A DNA stretch of 34,476 bases from Opitutaceae bacterium (GCA_025457685.1 JALOTV010000002.1:1-34476), one strand, 5' to 3'; counted from the stretch's first letter, positions 8,801 to 20,666 are shown. The notes: generated by a model not told the origin, from the sequence alone. A program made the numbers and translations.

Positions 8801-10739
8801 ACGTGCCGGGCGTGGTCCAGCCGTTGGAGGTGCCGGCGGCGAGGACGCTGACCGCGCCGCCCGCGATGGACAGGCCGCCAGAGTTGGAAACGACCACGCG
8901 ATCGTTGGCAGGCGCGGCGGAGAACTCGACGTCCACGAGCGAGCCGGACTGTAGCGTGAGGCCGCCGACGGTGAGCGTGCCCACGCCGCCGGCGCCGGGG
9001 GCGATCTTGCCGCCGGTGTTGACCGTGACGACGCCCGCGACCGAGCCGGTGCCGGCGAGCGCGCCGCCCGAGTTGACCGTGACGGCGCCCGCGCCGGTGG
9101 CTGAGCCGGAGGTGTTGGCGGCCACGAGGGCGCCGCCGTTGATGGTGGTGGCGCCGGCGTAGGTGGAGGCGGCGTTGAGCGTGAGGCTGCCGAGGCCCGC
9201 CTTGGTGAGACCGCCCGCGCCGGAGTTGCCGAGGGCATTGGCGAACGAAACGTCGTTGCCGTTGGTGTGTAGAGTGGCTCCGCCGGCCTCGATGGTGACG
9301 GTGCGCGCGGTGATGTCGGCGATGTTGCCGGTGCCCCAGCGCAGTGCGCCGCCATTGAAGTTGATCGCGGTGCCGGTGCCGAGGTTGCCGAGAGAATTGA
9401 AGGCCAGCGTCCCACCATTCAGGTTGGTGGCGCCGGTGTAGGTGCTGGCATTGGTGGTGAAGCTGAGTTCGCCCGCACCCAGCTTAGTCACCGAGCCGGT
9501 GCCGTGGATGTTGTGAACAACGGTGACGGCATCGCTACGGTTGAATACCAGCGATCCGTGGTTGGTCACATCGCCGCCGCCAAGCACGCCGGTGGTGCCT
9601 CCGTTGCCGATCTGAAGGGTGCCTTGGGAGATCACGGTGCCGCCGCCGTAAGCGTTGCCGTTGCTCGCGAAGATCGCGCGACCGGGACCGGTCTTGGTCA
9701 CGATTACCCCGACACCGGCGGGCTGATTCATCTGGGCGTTCAGGATGAGGTCGCCGCTGGTGTTGTGCTGATGGATGGTCAGCTGACTGCCGTCGGCCAG
9801 ACGGATGTTGCCGGCACCGTTGAACGAGACGTTTTGCGTGCCGAGAGCGGGGGAGACGACTATGCCTTGGTTGCCGAGATTGAAATTACGGCCGCTAGGG
9901 ATATCGACGACCCAGTTCGCACCAGTCGCGTGGGGCGTGCCGAAACGAATACCGGCGGTGGTGAGGCCCGTGCTGGAGCTCACACGCACGGCGTTGATGC
10001 CGCCGGTGTTGGAGTTGATCACGTCCATGGTGCCGTGGGTGCCGACCAAGTCGGGATTGTTTGCGCCGGTGTTGGGATTGGGCGTGTAGATGCCCAGCGT
10101 GGCGCCGGGGACGATGTTGCGGGTGCCGGCGTTGAGCGCGGCGAAGTCGGCGCCCTTGACCGTGGCGTAGGGCAGGATCGCGCCAGGCGTGCCAAAGCCA
10201 GTCGCGGTAAATGCGCCCGTGCCGGTCGCACCGAGATCAAAATTGAGCGTGGCACCGGCCGCACGGCTGAGCGGGCCGATAAGCTGGGCGGTAGCCCCGT
10301 CGGCGATGGACCAAGTCTGGGCGCGGGTGAGATTGATGGTCGGTGAGTCAAACACGACGGTGTTGCCCGAGGTGGCGCCGCTCAGGTCCAAGCCGGACGC
10401 ACCAAGCGAAAGCACCACCGCGCTGGCACCGGACAAGAAGCTATCGACGTAAAGGCCGGGAGCGTTGTTCACCACGCGCAGACCGCCGAGGCTCTGGTTG
10501 GCGGTCAGCTGCACGAACGTGTTGGCTGAGATGCGCGAATCAAAAATCGCGATGTCGTTTTCTCCCGGCACAACGCCGCCATCCCAGCTGGTGGCGGTGT
10601 TCATCGCATCGCCGTTGTTGGCCTTGTAGATCTCGGCGCCTTGCGAAATCGCAACCGAGGACAGACCGGCGATAAGGGCGGCAAGACGACGTGCGTGACG
10701 CGACACGCGCGGAGCAAATGCAGGGGCAGGGGTGTTCAT
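5844..10739 (-). CDS. Large secreted autotransporter-associated beta-strand (PATR) repeat protein with fibronectin type III-like and DPDADGIPNLLEYA C-terminal region
   Basis: 1631 aa from ATG 10739 (MNTPAPAFAPRVSRHARRLAALIAGLSSVAISQGAEIYKA..., signal-peptide-like; the track's 10952 start is an upstream extension); repeated LTKxGxGxLxLxxxxTYxGxTxIxxGTLxx units; FN3-like VSLAWNAVADADNYLVKRATTAGGPYTTL...YYYVIQAQNEVGLSANS; C-term ...RRFLRLQVGYANN. Confidence 0.9.
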   Translation of the reverse strand: MNTPAPAFAPRVSRHARRLAALIAGLSSVAISQGAEIYKANNGDAMNTATSWDGGVVPGENDIAIFDSRISANTFVQLTANQSLGGLRVVNNAPGLYVDSFLSGASAVVLSLGASGLDLSGATSGNTVVFDSPTINLTRAQTWSIADGATAQLIGPLSRAAGATLNFDLGATGTGAFTATGFGTPGAILPYATVKGADFAALNAGTRNIVPGATLGIYTPNPNTGANNPDLVGTHGTMDVINSNTGGINAVRVSSSTGLTTAGIRFGTPHATGANWVVDIPSGRNFNLGNQGIVVSPALGTQNVSFNGAGNIRLADGSQLTIHQHNTSGDLILNAQMNQPAGVGVIVTKTGPGRAIFASNGNAYGGGTVISQGTLQIGNGGTTGVLGGGDVTNHGSLVFNRSDAVTVVHNIHGTGSVTKLGAGELSFTTNASTYTGATNLNGGTLAFNSLGNLGTGTAINFNGGALRWGTGNIADITARTVTIEAGGATLHTNGNDVSFANALGNSGAGGLTKAGLGSLTLNAASTYAGATTINGGALVAANTSGSATGAGAVTVNSGGALAGTGSVAGVVTVNTGGKIAPGAGGVGTLTVGGLTLQSGSLVDVEFSAAPANDRVVVSNSGGLSIAGGAVSVLAAGTSNGWTTPGTYQIFQYSGALQGAGASALSVLNPRPGYSYAFGASGGFVTLNIAELGLITQWTLNGSGSFAQAGNWSGGVPTGAGATANFTTSLAGPATVTLDGTRTLAGLSFDSANPYTLAAGTNGVLVFSNGDDVASVAIDSGNHVISAPVSLTSDLSVSGLANTSLTITGEVIGAGDLTKSGPGTLAVSGNNQIVGTTLVAGGVLEFGQLSSLGNGAITLNNGTLRYGAGNTADLSGRALEIGINGGTIDTNGNSVVFAQPFGNSGGGSFTKAGAGVLTLADGNTYAGTTQITGGSLRIASNLGLNAAGVGVTLDGGTLSTTASFTTDRTITVGASGGGIETAADTTLTLTPGLAGAGVLTKSGAGTLVLTNASTRTAGIALNAGTLALANSSAGGSGPIAMANGTTLNVATNATTFSGNPVNIADGATVTMIGGNITGAYSGSNVTGAANTRLIIGGTTQVNFGAAATQQLAGMQGTVEIPQGATLRFSNSNLNNGGISTSFELAGTISGRNNGTVNLGKLTGTGTLSGSGGADTNTTIFAVGGKNEDSTFAGLIVDSNVAVGRRAALTKNGTGTFTLTNAHAYTGATLINTGTLRVLGSLGGTTTTVGYNTTTFVAGTLAGNGTLAGPVIVNGNLRPDATGTLGGRLSLGSASTLSFGANATTQFDFSGTTFTGVTSAAPGGVTFGGALRINYLGTIYNGSYSLFQLTGAKNGTFASVSATSAVTGAPVVFTREGSVWTGTVDGANLSFDESTGVLSVINGAQVVGLPATPGGVGAVAGNGSVSLAWNAVADADNYLVKRATTAGGPYTTLTSAVVTTNYVDDTTLNGTTYYYVIQAQNEVGLSANSTEVSATPTAVVLSALQSWRVTNFGSSENTGNGADNADPDADGIPNLLEYASNRNPNLADATPVLALGRTNDGLSLAVTYTRIADPALVYTVQGANALSGTPVWSTVATSTGSANVAGPVTVNDTQTIAASSRRFLRLQVGYANN
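7030..9705 (-). repeat. Degenerate PATR repeat region (about seven units) inside the CDS
   Basis: Units such as LTKNGTGTFTLTNAHAYTGATLINTGTLRV, LTKSGAGTLVLTNASTRTAGIALNAGTLAL, FTKAGAGVLTLADGNTYAGTTQITGGSLRI, LTKSGPGTLAVSGNNQIVGTTLVAGGVLEF, LTKAGLGSLTLNAASTYAGATTINGGAL, VTKLGAGELSFTTNASTYTGATNLNGGTL, VTKTGPGRAIFASNGNAYGGGTVISQGTLQI. Outer coordinates approximate. Confidence 0.8.
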
Positions 10740-11044
10740 GAAGTGAGGATAAACCAGAGTCGGTTTGTCGTAGGGGATGGAACGGAGCTTGGCGGAACCG
10801 TTGCTCGTGGCATTCGGCGCCGCAGGCAGTTGCGGAGAAAACGATATCAGAGAGCTGGTTTGGCGGCTAACGAATAGACACCGACAGCAGTTTAAACGGG
10901 GAGGGGGTAAGTAACTTGGTGCTTTATTGATACCAATACCAAGAGACCTCAATTCCCCCTGAATCTTACAGTAATCCTTAGTCCAGCAGAACGGATGGTG
11001 TGGCTGTTAGCCCGATTCTCTCAATCCAGTGAGTCACTCGGTGC

Positions 11045-11800
11045 TTACTTGACCAACTCGAACCAGGCGGTGTTCAGCGTGCCGCGGCCGGAGCCGTCGG
11101 GGTTGGCGGCGAACGACGTGTTGGCATTGCCATTGTCCCAAGCCATGCGGGAGACGTGGCCGTCGAGGAAAGCGGTGTTTATGCCGCGACCATGGCGCTT
11201 GTATTGAGCGCCGTAGATGCTTCGCATCGCGGCCGCCTCGTTTACGCTATAGGAATTACCAGGCCCAAGCGCTGCGCCCGCAGTGTCGCTGAAATGACGC
11301 TCCATCATCAAAACGGTGCGCGAAGGCGCGGTGGCACGAATCGAAGGGATACGATCTCCGCTCACCACCTTGACACCATTCAGTGAAGGCCAAGCCATCA
11401 CATAGCAGGTGTAATCGGGGGTGTTGCCGCCGCGATCTTGGATCTCCTTGGCCACCGTCTCGGAGGGGCAAATCAGCATGTCACCGTAATCGAGGCGCTG
11501 GCCGCGTCCGAAATAAGGGGCATAAAAACCCGCCCCCGTGCCGACCTGGGACCAGGCGCGGTTCGAACCGTTAACAATGTAGTAATCGCCTTTGTTTTCC
11601 TGGGCGTAGAGCGTGATTGCCATGCCCCACTGACGCAGGCTGTTCATGCACTGGGTCTGGCGGGCCTTTTCGCGGACGCTGCTGACGGTAGGAATTAGAA
11701 TGGCCGCCAAGATACCGATGATGGCGATGACGGTGAGCAACTCGATCAGGGTAAATCCAGCGCGACGAACAGAGACTTGGGTAAGCGGGGCGGGGTTCAT
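11045..11800 (-). CDS. Prepilin-type N-methylation protein with H-X9-DG C-terminal motif (type II pseudopilin-like)
   Basis: 251 aa; [55 protein letters not shown] class III prepilin leader; C-terminal [19 protein letters not shown] matches H-X9-DG. Confidence 0.93.
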   Translation of the reverse strand: MNPAPLTQVSVRRAGFTLIELLTVIAIIGILAAILIPTVSSVREKARQTQCMNSLRQWGMAITLYAQENKGDYYIVNGSNRAWSQVGTGAGFYAPYFGRGQRLDYGDMLICPSETVAKEIQDRGGNTPDYTCYVMAWPSLNGVKVVSGDRIPSIRATAPSRTVLMMERHFSDTAGAALGPGNSYSVNEAAAMRSIYGAQYKRHGRGINTAFLDGHVSRMAWDNGNANTSFAANPDGSGRGTLNTAWFELVK

Positions 11801-12275
11801 GTTAAGCGGGGTGTGTTGCTTGCACCCGAGATTCGCGACAGCGCGTCAAACGGGGTCAGGCAGTGGGTTGGGTATGGGGCAGTCGATGAACCAAAGAACA
11901 ACCGAAGGTAAGTCGGGGCTAATCTTACAGTCAACCCGTTGGGTAACTACGTAGACGATGAGCGCCCGGTTTCGCCCTTGCATCCGCGCAATGGGGTGAG
12001 TCGTCGAGAACGGACGCATGGCGTAGTGGATATTCAACTACACACCGATGCGGACGGCACGGTCGCTTCGCTTAAAATCACCCTGCGAAAACAACCAAAA
12101 CGACACGGCCAAATTCAAACGCGGGCGCATCGCGCACCGGCTCGATACGAGGGGCATTTCCCGGCGCGACGACGAATCGCCGCGCCGAGAAGCCTACACT
12201 GGACACGAACGCGTTTAGCCGCCTGCCTGTCGTGCGTATTATAGCTTAGCGTCGCATCTTACACCCCGCCCAACC

Positions 12276-14303
12276 ATGCATCCCCTACCCGGCCCCAGAA
12301 CCCTTTTGTCCCTTCTGGCCTTGTTGGGAGGAGGGCTTGCCCAGGAGGCGATTGCGGATGCGACCTCTTCAGCCCCGTCGCCTGACTCCCTCGGCGACAT
12401 CACCCTGGAGGAACTGATGGAGATCCCGGTCGAAACCGTGTCGGGAGTTTCGAAATACGAGCAGACCACGCGTCGCGCTCCCGCCGGAGTCACCATCTAC
12501 ACCGCGACCGAGATTAGAAATCACGGTTGGCGCACGCTTTCCGACGTGCTGCGCAATGCGCCGGGCGTCCACATCCGCAGCGACCGATTTTATGAGTATG
12601 TGGGTAATCGAGGCTTCACCCGGCCCTTCGATTACAACTCGCGCACCCTGCTGCTCATCGACGGTCACCGCATAAACGATCCAATCTACCAGCAAGGCTC
12701 GGTCGGGACCGATTTTATCCTCGATCTCGATCTGGTTGACCGGATCGAAGTGATCCAAGGGCCCGGTTCTTCGGTCTATGGCAGCAGCGCTTTCTACGGC
12801 GCGATCAACGTCATCCCCAAGACCGGCCGGGATCTCGCGGGTAGCGAGGCCTCGCTCGCCGTAGGATCCGAGCCCTCCGCCAAGACTCGCGTATCCATCG
12901 GCGACCGGACCTCGGGAGGCGTCGAATACCTCGTTTCCGCCACCCAGTTTTCTTCTCGCGGAGAGGACGACTTTCTCCTCCCCCAATCCTGGCGCGACGC
13001 GCAACCAGCCGCCTTTACCGCGCGCCGTGCGCTCGATCACGACGACACCGAGCACCAAAACCTCTACGCGCGCGCCGCGTGGCGCGGCCTCACCGCCGAA
13101 ACCGCCTACATGCGCCGAAAAAAGGACGTCTTGCCGCCGGTCTATTTCACCAACACCGACACCCCCGCCTACGGCATCGACGAGCGCGGCTACGCGTTGT
13201 TGCGCGCCTCGGGTCAACCCACCCCAGACTCCGCTTTGGATCTGAAACTGGCGCTCGATTATTACCGCTACGAAGGGCTCTTCACCCCGCTCAACAGCGT
13301 CGGTGGATTCGAGACCTTTCGCCCCTACGCAGACAGTTTCTCCGCCAACACCGAAGTGCGTTGGCGCCAGACCTTCGCCGATCGCCACACCCTCGCCGTC
13401 GGCGTCGAGTATCAGGAAAATTTCCAACAGGATCTGGGTCGCGATAACCTCACCACCGGCGCGGCCGCCACCCGGGTGAGGGAATCGTCGCGCTACGCCA
13501 GCCCCTTCGCCCAGCTTGACTGGGAACTCACTTCACGTCTGCGCGCATCGGCAGGCGGACGTTTCGACGCCTACAGCACCGGGGAGGAACGATTCACCCC
13601 ACGCACCGGCATCATCTGGGATGCCACCGAGGCCACCACGTTCAAACTTCTCTACGGCGAATCCTTCCGCGTGCCCAACATCGAGGAACGCTACGTCGCG
13701 GAATTCGGCATCGTGCCCAACCCCGACATCGGCCCCGAACTCAACCGCAGCTGGGAACTCATCGCCCTCCATCGGCTCAACTCGATCTGGAGTCTAGACA
13801 CGCGTTTCCACCGCACCCGATCCAGCGACCTGATCACGGTCGTGCCGAGCCCGCTCAACCCCGCTCTCCTCACCTTCGGCAACGACCAACGCTTCCTCAC
13901 CGAAGGCGTCGATCTTGGCGCCTCAGCCACCTTCGGCTCCGGCATCTCCCTGCGCGGCGCGGGCACGATCCAGCGCACCACCGACGACACCACACACCGC
14001 ATCGTCACCGATGCGCCCAAGACACTCTTCAAGCTCCAGGCCTCCGCCCCTGTGGCGGTCGACTGGCTACGCGCCTCCGGCGAGCTGCACTACGTCGGCG
14101 ACCGCAAGGACAGCTTTGATGAGCATACCGGCGACTACCTCGTCGCCAACTTCACCCTCCGCGCCGCCCAGGTCTGGCACCGCTGGGATCTGGCGCTCTC
14201 CGTCTACAACGTGGCCGACACCCGCTGGTCGGAACCGAAAAACGAAGGCCAGATCACCTCCGCCCCGCGCACCTTCGTGCTGCGCGCCACCGTCGACTTC
14301 TGA
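12276..14303 (+). CDS. TonB-dependent receptor
   Basis: 675 aa; signal peptide, plug domain (RRAPAGVTIYTATEIRNHGWRTLSDVLRNAPGVHIRS...IEVIQGPGSSVYGSSAFYGAINVIPKTG) and beta-barrel ending FVLRATVDF. Starts ITLEELMEIPVETVSGVSKYEQ, the LEELMxIxVxxVS N-terminus. Confidence 0.93.
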   Translation: MHPLPGPRTLLSLLALLGGGLAQEAIADATSSAPSPDSLGDITLEELMEIPVETVSGVSKYEQTTRRAPAGVTIYTATEIRNHGWRTLSDVLRNAPGVHIRSDRFYEYVGNRGFTRPFDYNSRTLLLIDGHRINDPIYQQGSVGTDFILDLDLVDRIEVIQGPGSSVYGSSAFYGAINVIPKTGRDLAGSEASLAVGSEPSAKTRVSIGDRTSGGVEYLVSATQFSSRGEDDFLLPQSWRDAQPAAFTARRALDHDDTEHQNLYARAAWRGLTAETAYMRRKKDVLPPVYFTNTDTPAYGIDERGYALLRASGQPTPDSALDLKLALDYYRYEGLFTPLNSVGGFETFRPYADSFSANTEVRWRQTFADRHTLAVGVEYQENFQQDLGRDNLTTGAAATRVRESSRYASPFAQLDWELTSRLRASAGGRFDAYSTGEERFTPRTGIIWDATEATTFKLLYGESFRVPNIEERYVAEFGIVPNPDIGPELNRSWELIALHRLNSIWSLDTRFHRTRSSDLITVVPSPLNPALLTFGNDQRFLTEGVDLGASATFGSGISLRGAGTIQRTTDDTTHRIVTDAPKTLFKLQASAPVAVDWLRASGELHYVGDRKDSFDEHTGDYLVANFTLRAAQVWHRWDLALSVYNVADTRWSEPKNEGQITSAPRTFVLRATVDF

Positions 14304-14914
14304 TGCGCCGCCTCGCCGGATCATTCGTTAGCCACCTCGTGGTCCGGGCCACCGCCCTGGCGCTTGGCGTAGCCTGCGCCCCGGCCCAGGCTAGCCAACC
14401 CGCATCTCCGCCGGTGCCCCCTGCGGCCAGTCCCGCCTTCACCGCCGAGGCCGTGCGAGCCGCCTACATCATAAACTTTATCCGCTTCACCGAGTGGCCG
14501 GAGTCACACGCTTACGGCCCCGTGGTCGTGGGCGTGGTCGGCGACCGCATGCTCGAAGACGAACTCATCCGCCTGGCAGATCGTCAGGGCGTGGCCGGTC
14601 GCTCCGTGCGCGTCATTCGCGCCAAAAACCTTCGCGATTTGCAGACCAGCCACGTCGTCTACTTCTCCCCCGCACCAACCCTTGGCGACGAATCCGCACC
14701 GGGCGCCGCCACGGCCCTTCCTCTCCTTCGCGAGCTTCCCGTGCTCACTATTTCCGAGTCGCCCGCCTTTCTCGGTCAGGGCGGCATCATCAACCTTTAC
14801 CGCGAAGAGGAAAAATTGCGCTTCGAGATCGCGCCTGAAGCGGCCGCCCGGGCGCGACTCACCCTAAGCGCACGCCTGCTGAAACTCGCCCGCATCTTCC
14901 GCGTCGAAGATTGA
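14303..14914 (+). CDS. yfiR: YfiR family (DUF4154) periplasmic protein
   Basis: 203 aa; AEAVRAAYIINFIRFTEWPE...VVVGVVGDRMLEDELIRLADRQGVAGRSVRVIRAKNLRDLQTSHVVYFSP...LTISESPAFLGQGGIINLYREEEKLRFEIAPEAAARARLTLSARLLKLARI; overlaps the receptor stop by 1 nt (TGATG). Confidence 0.88.
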   Translation: MRRLAGSFVSHLVVRATALALGVACAPAQASQPASPPVPPAASPAFTAEAVRAAYIINFIRFTEWPESHAYGPVVVGVVGDRMLEDELIRLADRQGVAGRSVRVIRAKNLRDLQTSHVVYFSPAPTLGDESAPGAATALPLLRELPVLTISESPAFLGQGGIINLYREEEKLRFEIAPEAAARARLTLSARLLKLARIFRVED

Positions 14915-14935
14915 AGCGCCGAGCGCCGCCATACC

Positions 14936-16538
14936 ATGTCCGCGAGCCCTCCCTCCATTCGGCGACAGGTTCTTTTTTTCACCTTCACCGTCTCGCTTAC
15001 CGTCCTGCTCATCACCGGCGGGGTGCTCCTCACCCACCACATAGGCCAGACCCGTGCGCGGCTGGCCGACGCCCTCGATGCCACCGCCCAGATGATCGCC
15101 GCCAACGCCTCCGCCGCCCTCGCCTTCCGCGACGAAGCCGGCGCGAGGGACGTGCTGGCCTCCCTCCGCCACGACCCGCTCATCGTCTCCGCCATCCTGT
15201 TTGACCAAAACGACGCGCCCTTTGTCGCCTATGGGCGCCCCACCGACTTCGATCCGGCCAAACCCTCCCTCTCCCGCTACGGCCCCGCCCGCATCCTCGA
15301 CGTCGTCCACAACGGTGAAACCTACGGCCGTTTGCTCGTGGTCACCGACAACCGGGATGAGTTGCGCCGCACCGCGCTCACCTGGGGCTCGGTCTATGCG
15401 GGCGCCGTGCTTTTCACCGCCCTGCTCGCCTACGCCCTCTCCTTTCTTTTTCAGCGAGCCATCGCCACTCCACTCGCCGCCCTCGCCCGCACCGCGGTCG
15501 CCGTCTCCGAACGCGGCGACTACACCGCCCGCGCCACCCCTGGCGGCCCCGCCGAGGTCGCCGCCGTGGCCGAGGCATTTAACGCCATGCTCGCCGAGAT
15601 CGGACGGCGCGATGCCGAGCTCGCCCGCCAACTAACCGCCCTCGACAAGGAAATGCACGAACGCGAAGCCGCCGAGGCCTCGCTCCGCCAAAACACCCGC
15701 GAACTCCTCCGCCTCTCCCACGAAGCCGGCATGGCCGAGGTCGCCACCGGCGTGCTCCACAACATCGGCAACGCCCTCAACAGCATCAATGTCTCCGCCG
15801 AGCTGCTCGCCGATCATCTGCGCCTGCGCGCCACCCCCGGCATAGCCACCCTCCGCGATTTTTTCCAAAACCCGCCCGCCAAGGCCGCCCCGGTTTTCCA
15901 AGCCCATCCCGGCGGGCCCGATGTCCTCGCCTTCGCCGACTCCCTCGCCAGCCACGCCCACGCCCAGCTCCGCGGCGCGGCCCAGGAACTCGCCACTTTG
16001 CGCACCGGCGTGGCCCACCTGAAGGAAATCGTCGCCCGTCAGCAAAGCCTCGCCAAATCCATCCGACACAACGAACGTTTCGACCTGCGTGAAGCCCTCC
16101 AGGAGGCCCTCCTCCTGGACAAAACCACCGGCCACACCCACACGCCCCAACTCCTGCTCGAACAAACCCACGAAGGACCCACCCTCGTCCACGCCGACCG
16201 CAGCGCCGTCGTCCAGATTCTCGTCAACCTCCTCGCCAACGCACGCGCCGCCGTCGTGCAGTCCCGCGCCCCGCTTATCCGCATCCACGTAGGACCGCCC
16301 AACGCCACCCACCTCCCCCTCTCCATCACCGACAACGGCGTGGGCATCCATCCCGACCAACTGCTCTCCATCTTCAGCTACGGCTTCACCACCAAATCCG
16401 GCGGCCACGGCTTCGGTCTTCACAACGCGGCGATCACCGCCCGCCTGCTCGGCGGCACCATCCGCGTGCACAGCGAAGGTCCCGGACTCGGCGCCACTTT
16501 CATTCTCGATCTTCCTCTCCGACCGTCCTCGTCCTCCC

Positions 16539-16552
<14 letters not shown>
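14936..16552 (+). CDS. Sensor histidine kinase with CHASE8-like periplasmic sensor and HAMP; atypical H-box ([12 protein letters not shown])
   Basis: 538 aa; N-term TM, periplasmic [46 protein letters not shown] (CHASE8-like), second TM, HAMP region, ATPase boxes [28 protein letters not shown]. Confidence 0.88.
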
Positions 16553-18320
<1,768 letters not shown>

Positions 18321-18395
18321 GCGGGCGGAAAAATCCTCGAATCGCGGGCTTGACGCCTCCGCCGCAACCCCAATCTTCCGCCTTCCTTTGGTTCT

Positions 18396-18470
18396 GCCCC
18401 TATCGTCTATCGGTTAGGACAGGAGATTCTCATTCTTCAAAGCGGGGTTCGATTCCCCGTGGGGGCACCA
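18396..18470 (+). tRNA. tRNA-Glu (anticodon CTC), CCA encoded
   Basis: Cloverleaf: acceptor GCCCCTA/TGGGGGC, anticodon stem GGAGA/TCTTC with loop TTCTCAT (CTC), T-arm CGGGG-TTCGATT-CCCCG, discriminator A plus CCA. Confidence 0.93.
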
Positions 18471-18610
18471 AAAGACGGGTCCGTAACCCGACACCGGCGG
18501 CGGCGGCAGGGAACCAAATCGTCTTCCAATCAAAGGACGGAAGATTGTCCCCCGGACACTGTTTGCTCCGACTCATCATCGCGTTTGGTGCCGTCCCGGA
18601 TCTAGTCGTT

Positions 18611-20353
18611 TCACGAGACACTTTTCTCGCGCGCCAACCGACGCGCCGCAATTAAAAGCATAGCGCCGATCGCGATCACAAATCCGCAAAGCCCAAGCAC
18701 GCAGCCTCGTGCAAACCCGTCCCTGCAGACCAGGAGAAGCGACAACATCGCCGCGCCCATGATGACGCACGAGCGTCCTATCATAATACACTGGGCATGG
18801 TCCCTGTCTTCGCCCACCTCGCGGGCAAAGTCCACCGGAGTGCGCATGCGCCGGAAAAATTCCTCCGTTTCCGCGCGGGCCTCGGCGGAGTCGAACGGGC
18901 GCAACGCGCACGATACCCCGGTCGCCGCGACCGCCACCGCGAATATCCAAAGCGCCCGGTCCTGGATCGTCCACACCCCGCCGAAAAATTGCGAATCGAC
19001 CACGAAATACGCCGAAGGCACCAAACACGCGCCCGCGACCAGGAAATAACTCCATCGCGGCATCGAACCGAAAAACAATCCCGCGAGCGTCGGCAGCGCC
19101 AGCGGCATGCCCACGGTGGTCGAGATCACGAAATAGGCATTGAACAAAACCAGCTCCTTGCGGGCCGAGAACAACAGGGCGTAGCCGATCACTACCAGCC
19201 CCAGCACCACCGTCAGCACCTTGCACAACCACAGTCCCGTGCGCTCCGACAGTGGCTCAGCGCGACCAAAGGCCGTGCGCAGCCGGGGAATGACGTTGCG
19301 CACCAACACCCCGACCTGGCTGTTCAGCCCGGTGTCCATGCTGCTCGTCGTGGCCGCGAACATCGCCGCCACCAGCAGTCCGTAGAGCCCGTCGGGCAAA
19401 ACCAACCGCGCCATGTGGCTGTAGGCCAGTTCGCCCGGATTTTTCCCACCAAGCGCCATCACTTCCTCGGCATGGAGGAAACGCGCCACCATCGGCGGGA
19501 TCGCCCAGACCAGCGCGCCAAAGGCCATGAGCACAAAGGCGAACCATGCCGCCCGCATCGCCTCCCGGCCGTCCTTTACGGTCAGGAATCGGCCCGCGGA
19601 CCCCAGGTTGATCTGCCCTTGGATCTGCATCAACAATATGGCCGCCATCCACATTATCGAGTATCGACCGTCCGGATACGCATCCGCCGGCTTTACCAGC
19701 TCGAAATCCTTCGCGAACCGCGGATCGGAAAAATAATCCAGAAAGACACCAAAGCCTCCTATGTGCCGGATCGACAGCACCGCGATCAGGACGGTCACAC
19801 CGAACAGCAGCACTCCCTGCACGAAGTCCGCCGCCGCCACCGCCCAACGACCGCCCGTCGTGCAATAGAACACCACCAGCAGACCGATGGCCACGATGCA
19901 CACGGCGAGGGGCATCTTGAAAAAATCCGCCGCGATAACCGCCAGCGACCAGAGCTGGATAGCCGCCGCGAGGGGCCCGAGCAACAACCCCTGATAAGCG
20001 CTGAATTGCTCGACCGCCGGACCGAAACGGGCGCGCAGCACATCCACCGAGGTGTGCTCGCGGGTCTGGCGAAACCACGCCGCCAAAAACAACCCGCAAA
20101 GCAGAAGCGCCACGCAGTTGCCCACATAGATCATCAGCATGCTCGGCCCGGCCTCGAACGCCGCAGAGCCATTGCCCGTGAACGTGAACGCGCTGATGCC
20201 CGACATCAGGATGCTGCCGCCCACGATCCACCATGTGCCCTGCGCCCCGCCGCGCACAAAGTCGCTTACGCTGGCGTTCAGGCGCGAGAACAGGGCGCCC
20301 AGTCCGATCAAAAGAATGAAATAGGCCGCGATGATGAGGTAATCGGTAAGCAT
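18611..20353 (-). CDS. Sodium:solute symporter (SSS family)
   Basis: About 580 aa from ATG 20353 (MLTDYLIIAAYFILLIGLGALFSRLNASVSDFVRGGAQGTWWIVGGSILMSGISAFTFTGNGSAAFEAG...), multiple TM helices, SSS hallmarks. Track start 20590 is an upstream extension. Confidence 0.9.
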   Translation of the reverse strand: MLTDYLIIAAYFILLIGLGALFSRLNASVSDFVRGGAQGTWWIVGGSILMSGISAFTFTGNGSAAFEAGPSMLMIYVGNCVALLLCGLFLAAWFRQTREHTSVDVLRARFGPAVEQFSAYQGLLLGPLAAAIQLWSLAVIAADFFKMPLAVCIVAIGLLVVFYCTTGGRWAVAAADFVQGVLLFGVTVLIAVLSIRHIGGFGVFLDYFSDPRFAKDFELVKPADAYPDGRYSIMWMAAILLMQIQGQINLGSAGRFLTVKDGREAMRAAWFAFVLMAFGALVWAIPPMVARFLHAEEVMALGGKNPGELAYSHMARLVLPDGLYGLLVAAMFAATTSSMDTGLNSQVGVLVRNVIPRLRTAFGRAEPLSERTGLWLCKVLTVVLGLVVIGYALLFSARKELVLFNAYFVISTTVGMPLALPTLAGLFFGSMPRWSYFLVAGACLVPSAYFVVDSQFFGGVWTIQDRALWIFAVAVAATGVSCALRPFDSAEARAETEEFFRRMRTPVDFAREVGEDRDHAQCIMIGRSCVIMGAAMLSLLLVCRDGFARGCVLGLCGFVIAIGAMLLIAARRLAREKSVS

Positions 20354-20666
20354 AGGGATTGACCCTCGCGGCGCAGAGAAAGGCCACGGGGACCGCATTA
20401 CCCAACCGTCCCCTGTGCCACACACGAAGAGTGAAGCTTTTAACATCGTTGAATATCGGAGGCTTTCCCGCCGGCGGATCGCGCGATTTCGCACCGGCTC
20501 CGGTTTGCATCGTCGCCTGCGACGGCACCGGTGCGGCTGACTTTTCGGTCCGCACTCGGACATGGCAGCCCTTGGCCCGCCGCGAAGCATGCCCGATCGC
20601 TCTGCCAGTGGACACCACCGCGAATGACGGCTAGGATGCCCCCCTTTGTTCTACCCCACGCCTCCG

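Noticed and set aside
11846-12244. Short ORFs (63 aa minus, 101 aa plus) between pseudopilin and receptor
   Set aside because: No homology signal or clear ribosome-binding site; likely intergenic.
18396-18610. Possible tRNA-Glu integration site for a mobile element
   Set aside because: No integrase, no repeated tRNA 3' end and no phage genes seen downstream in the window.
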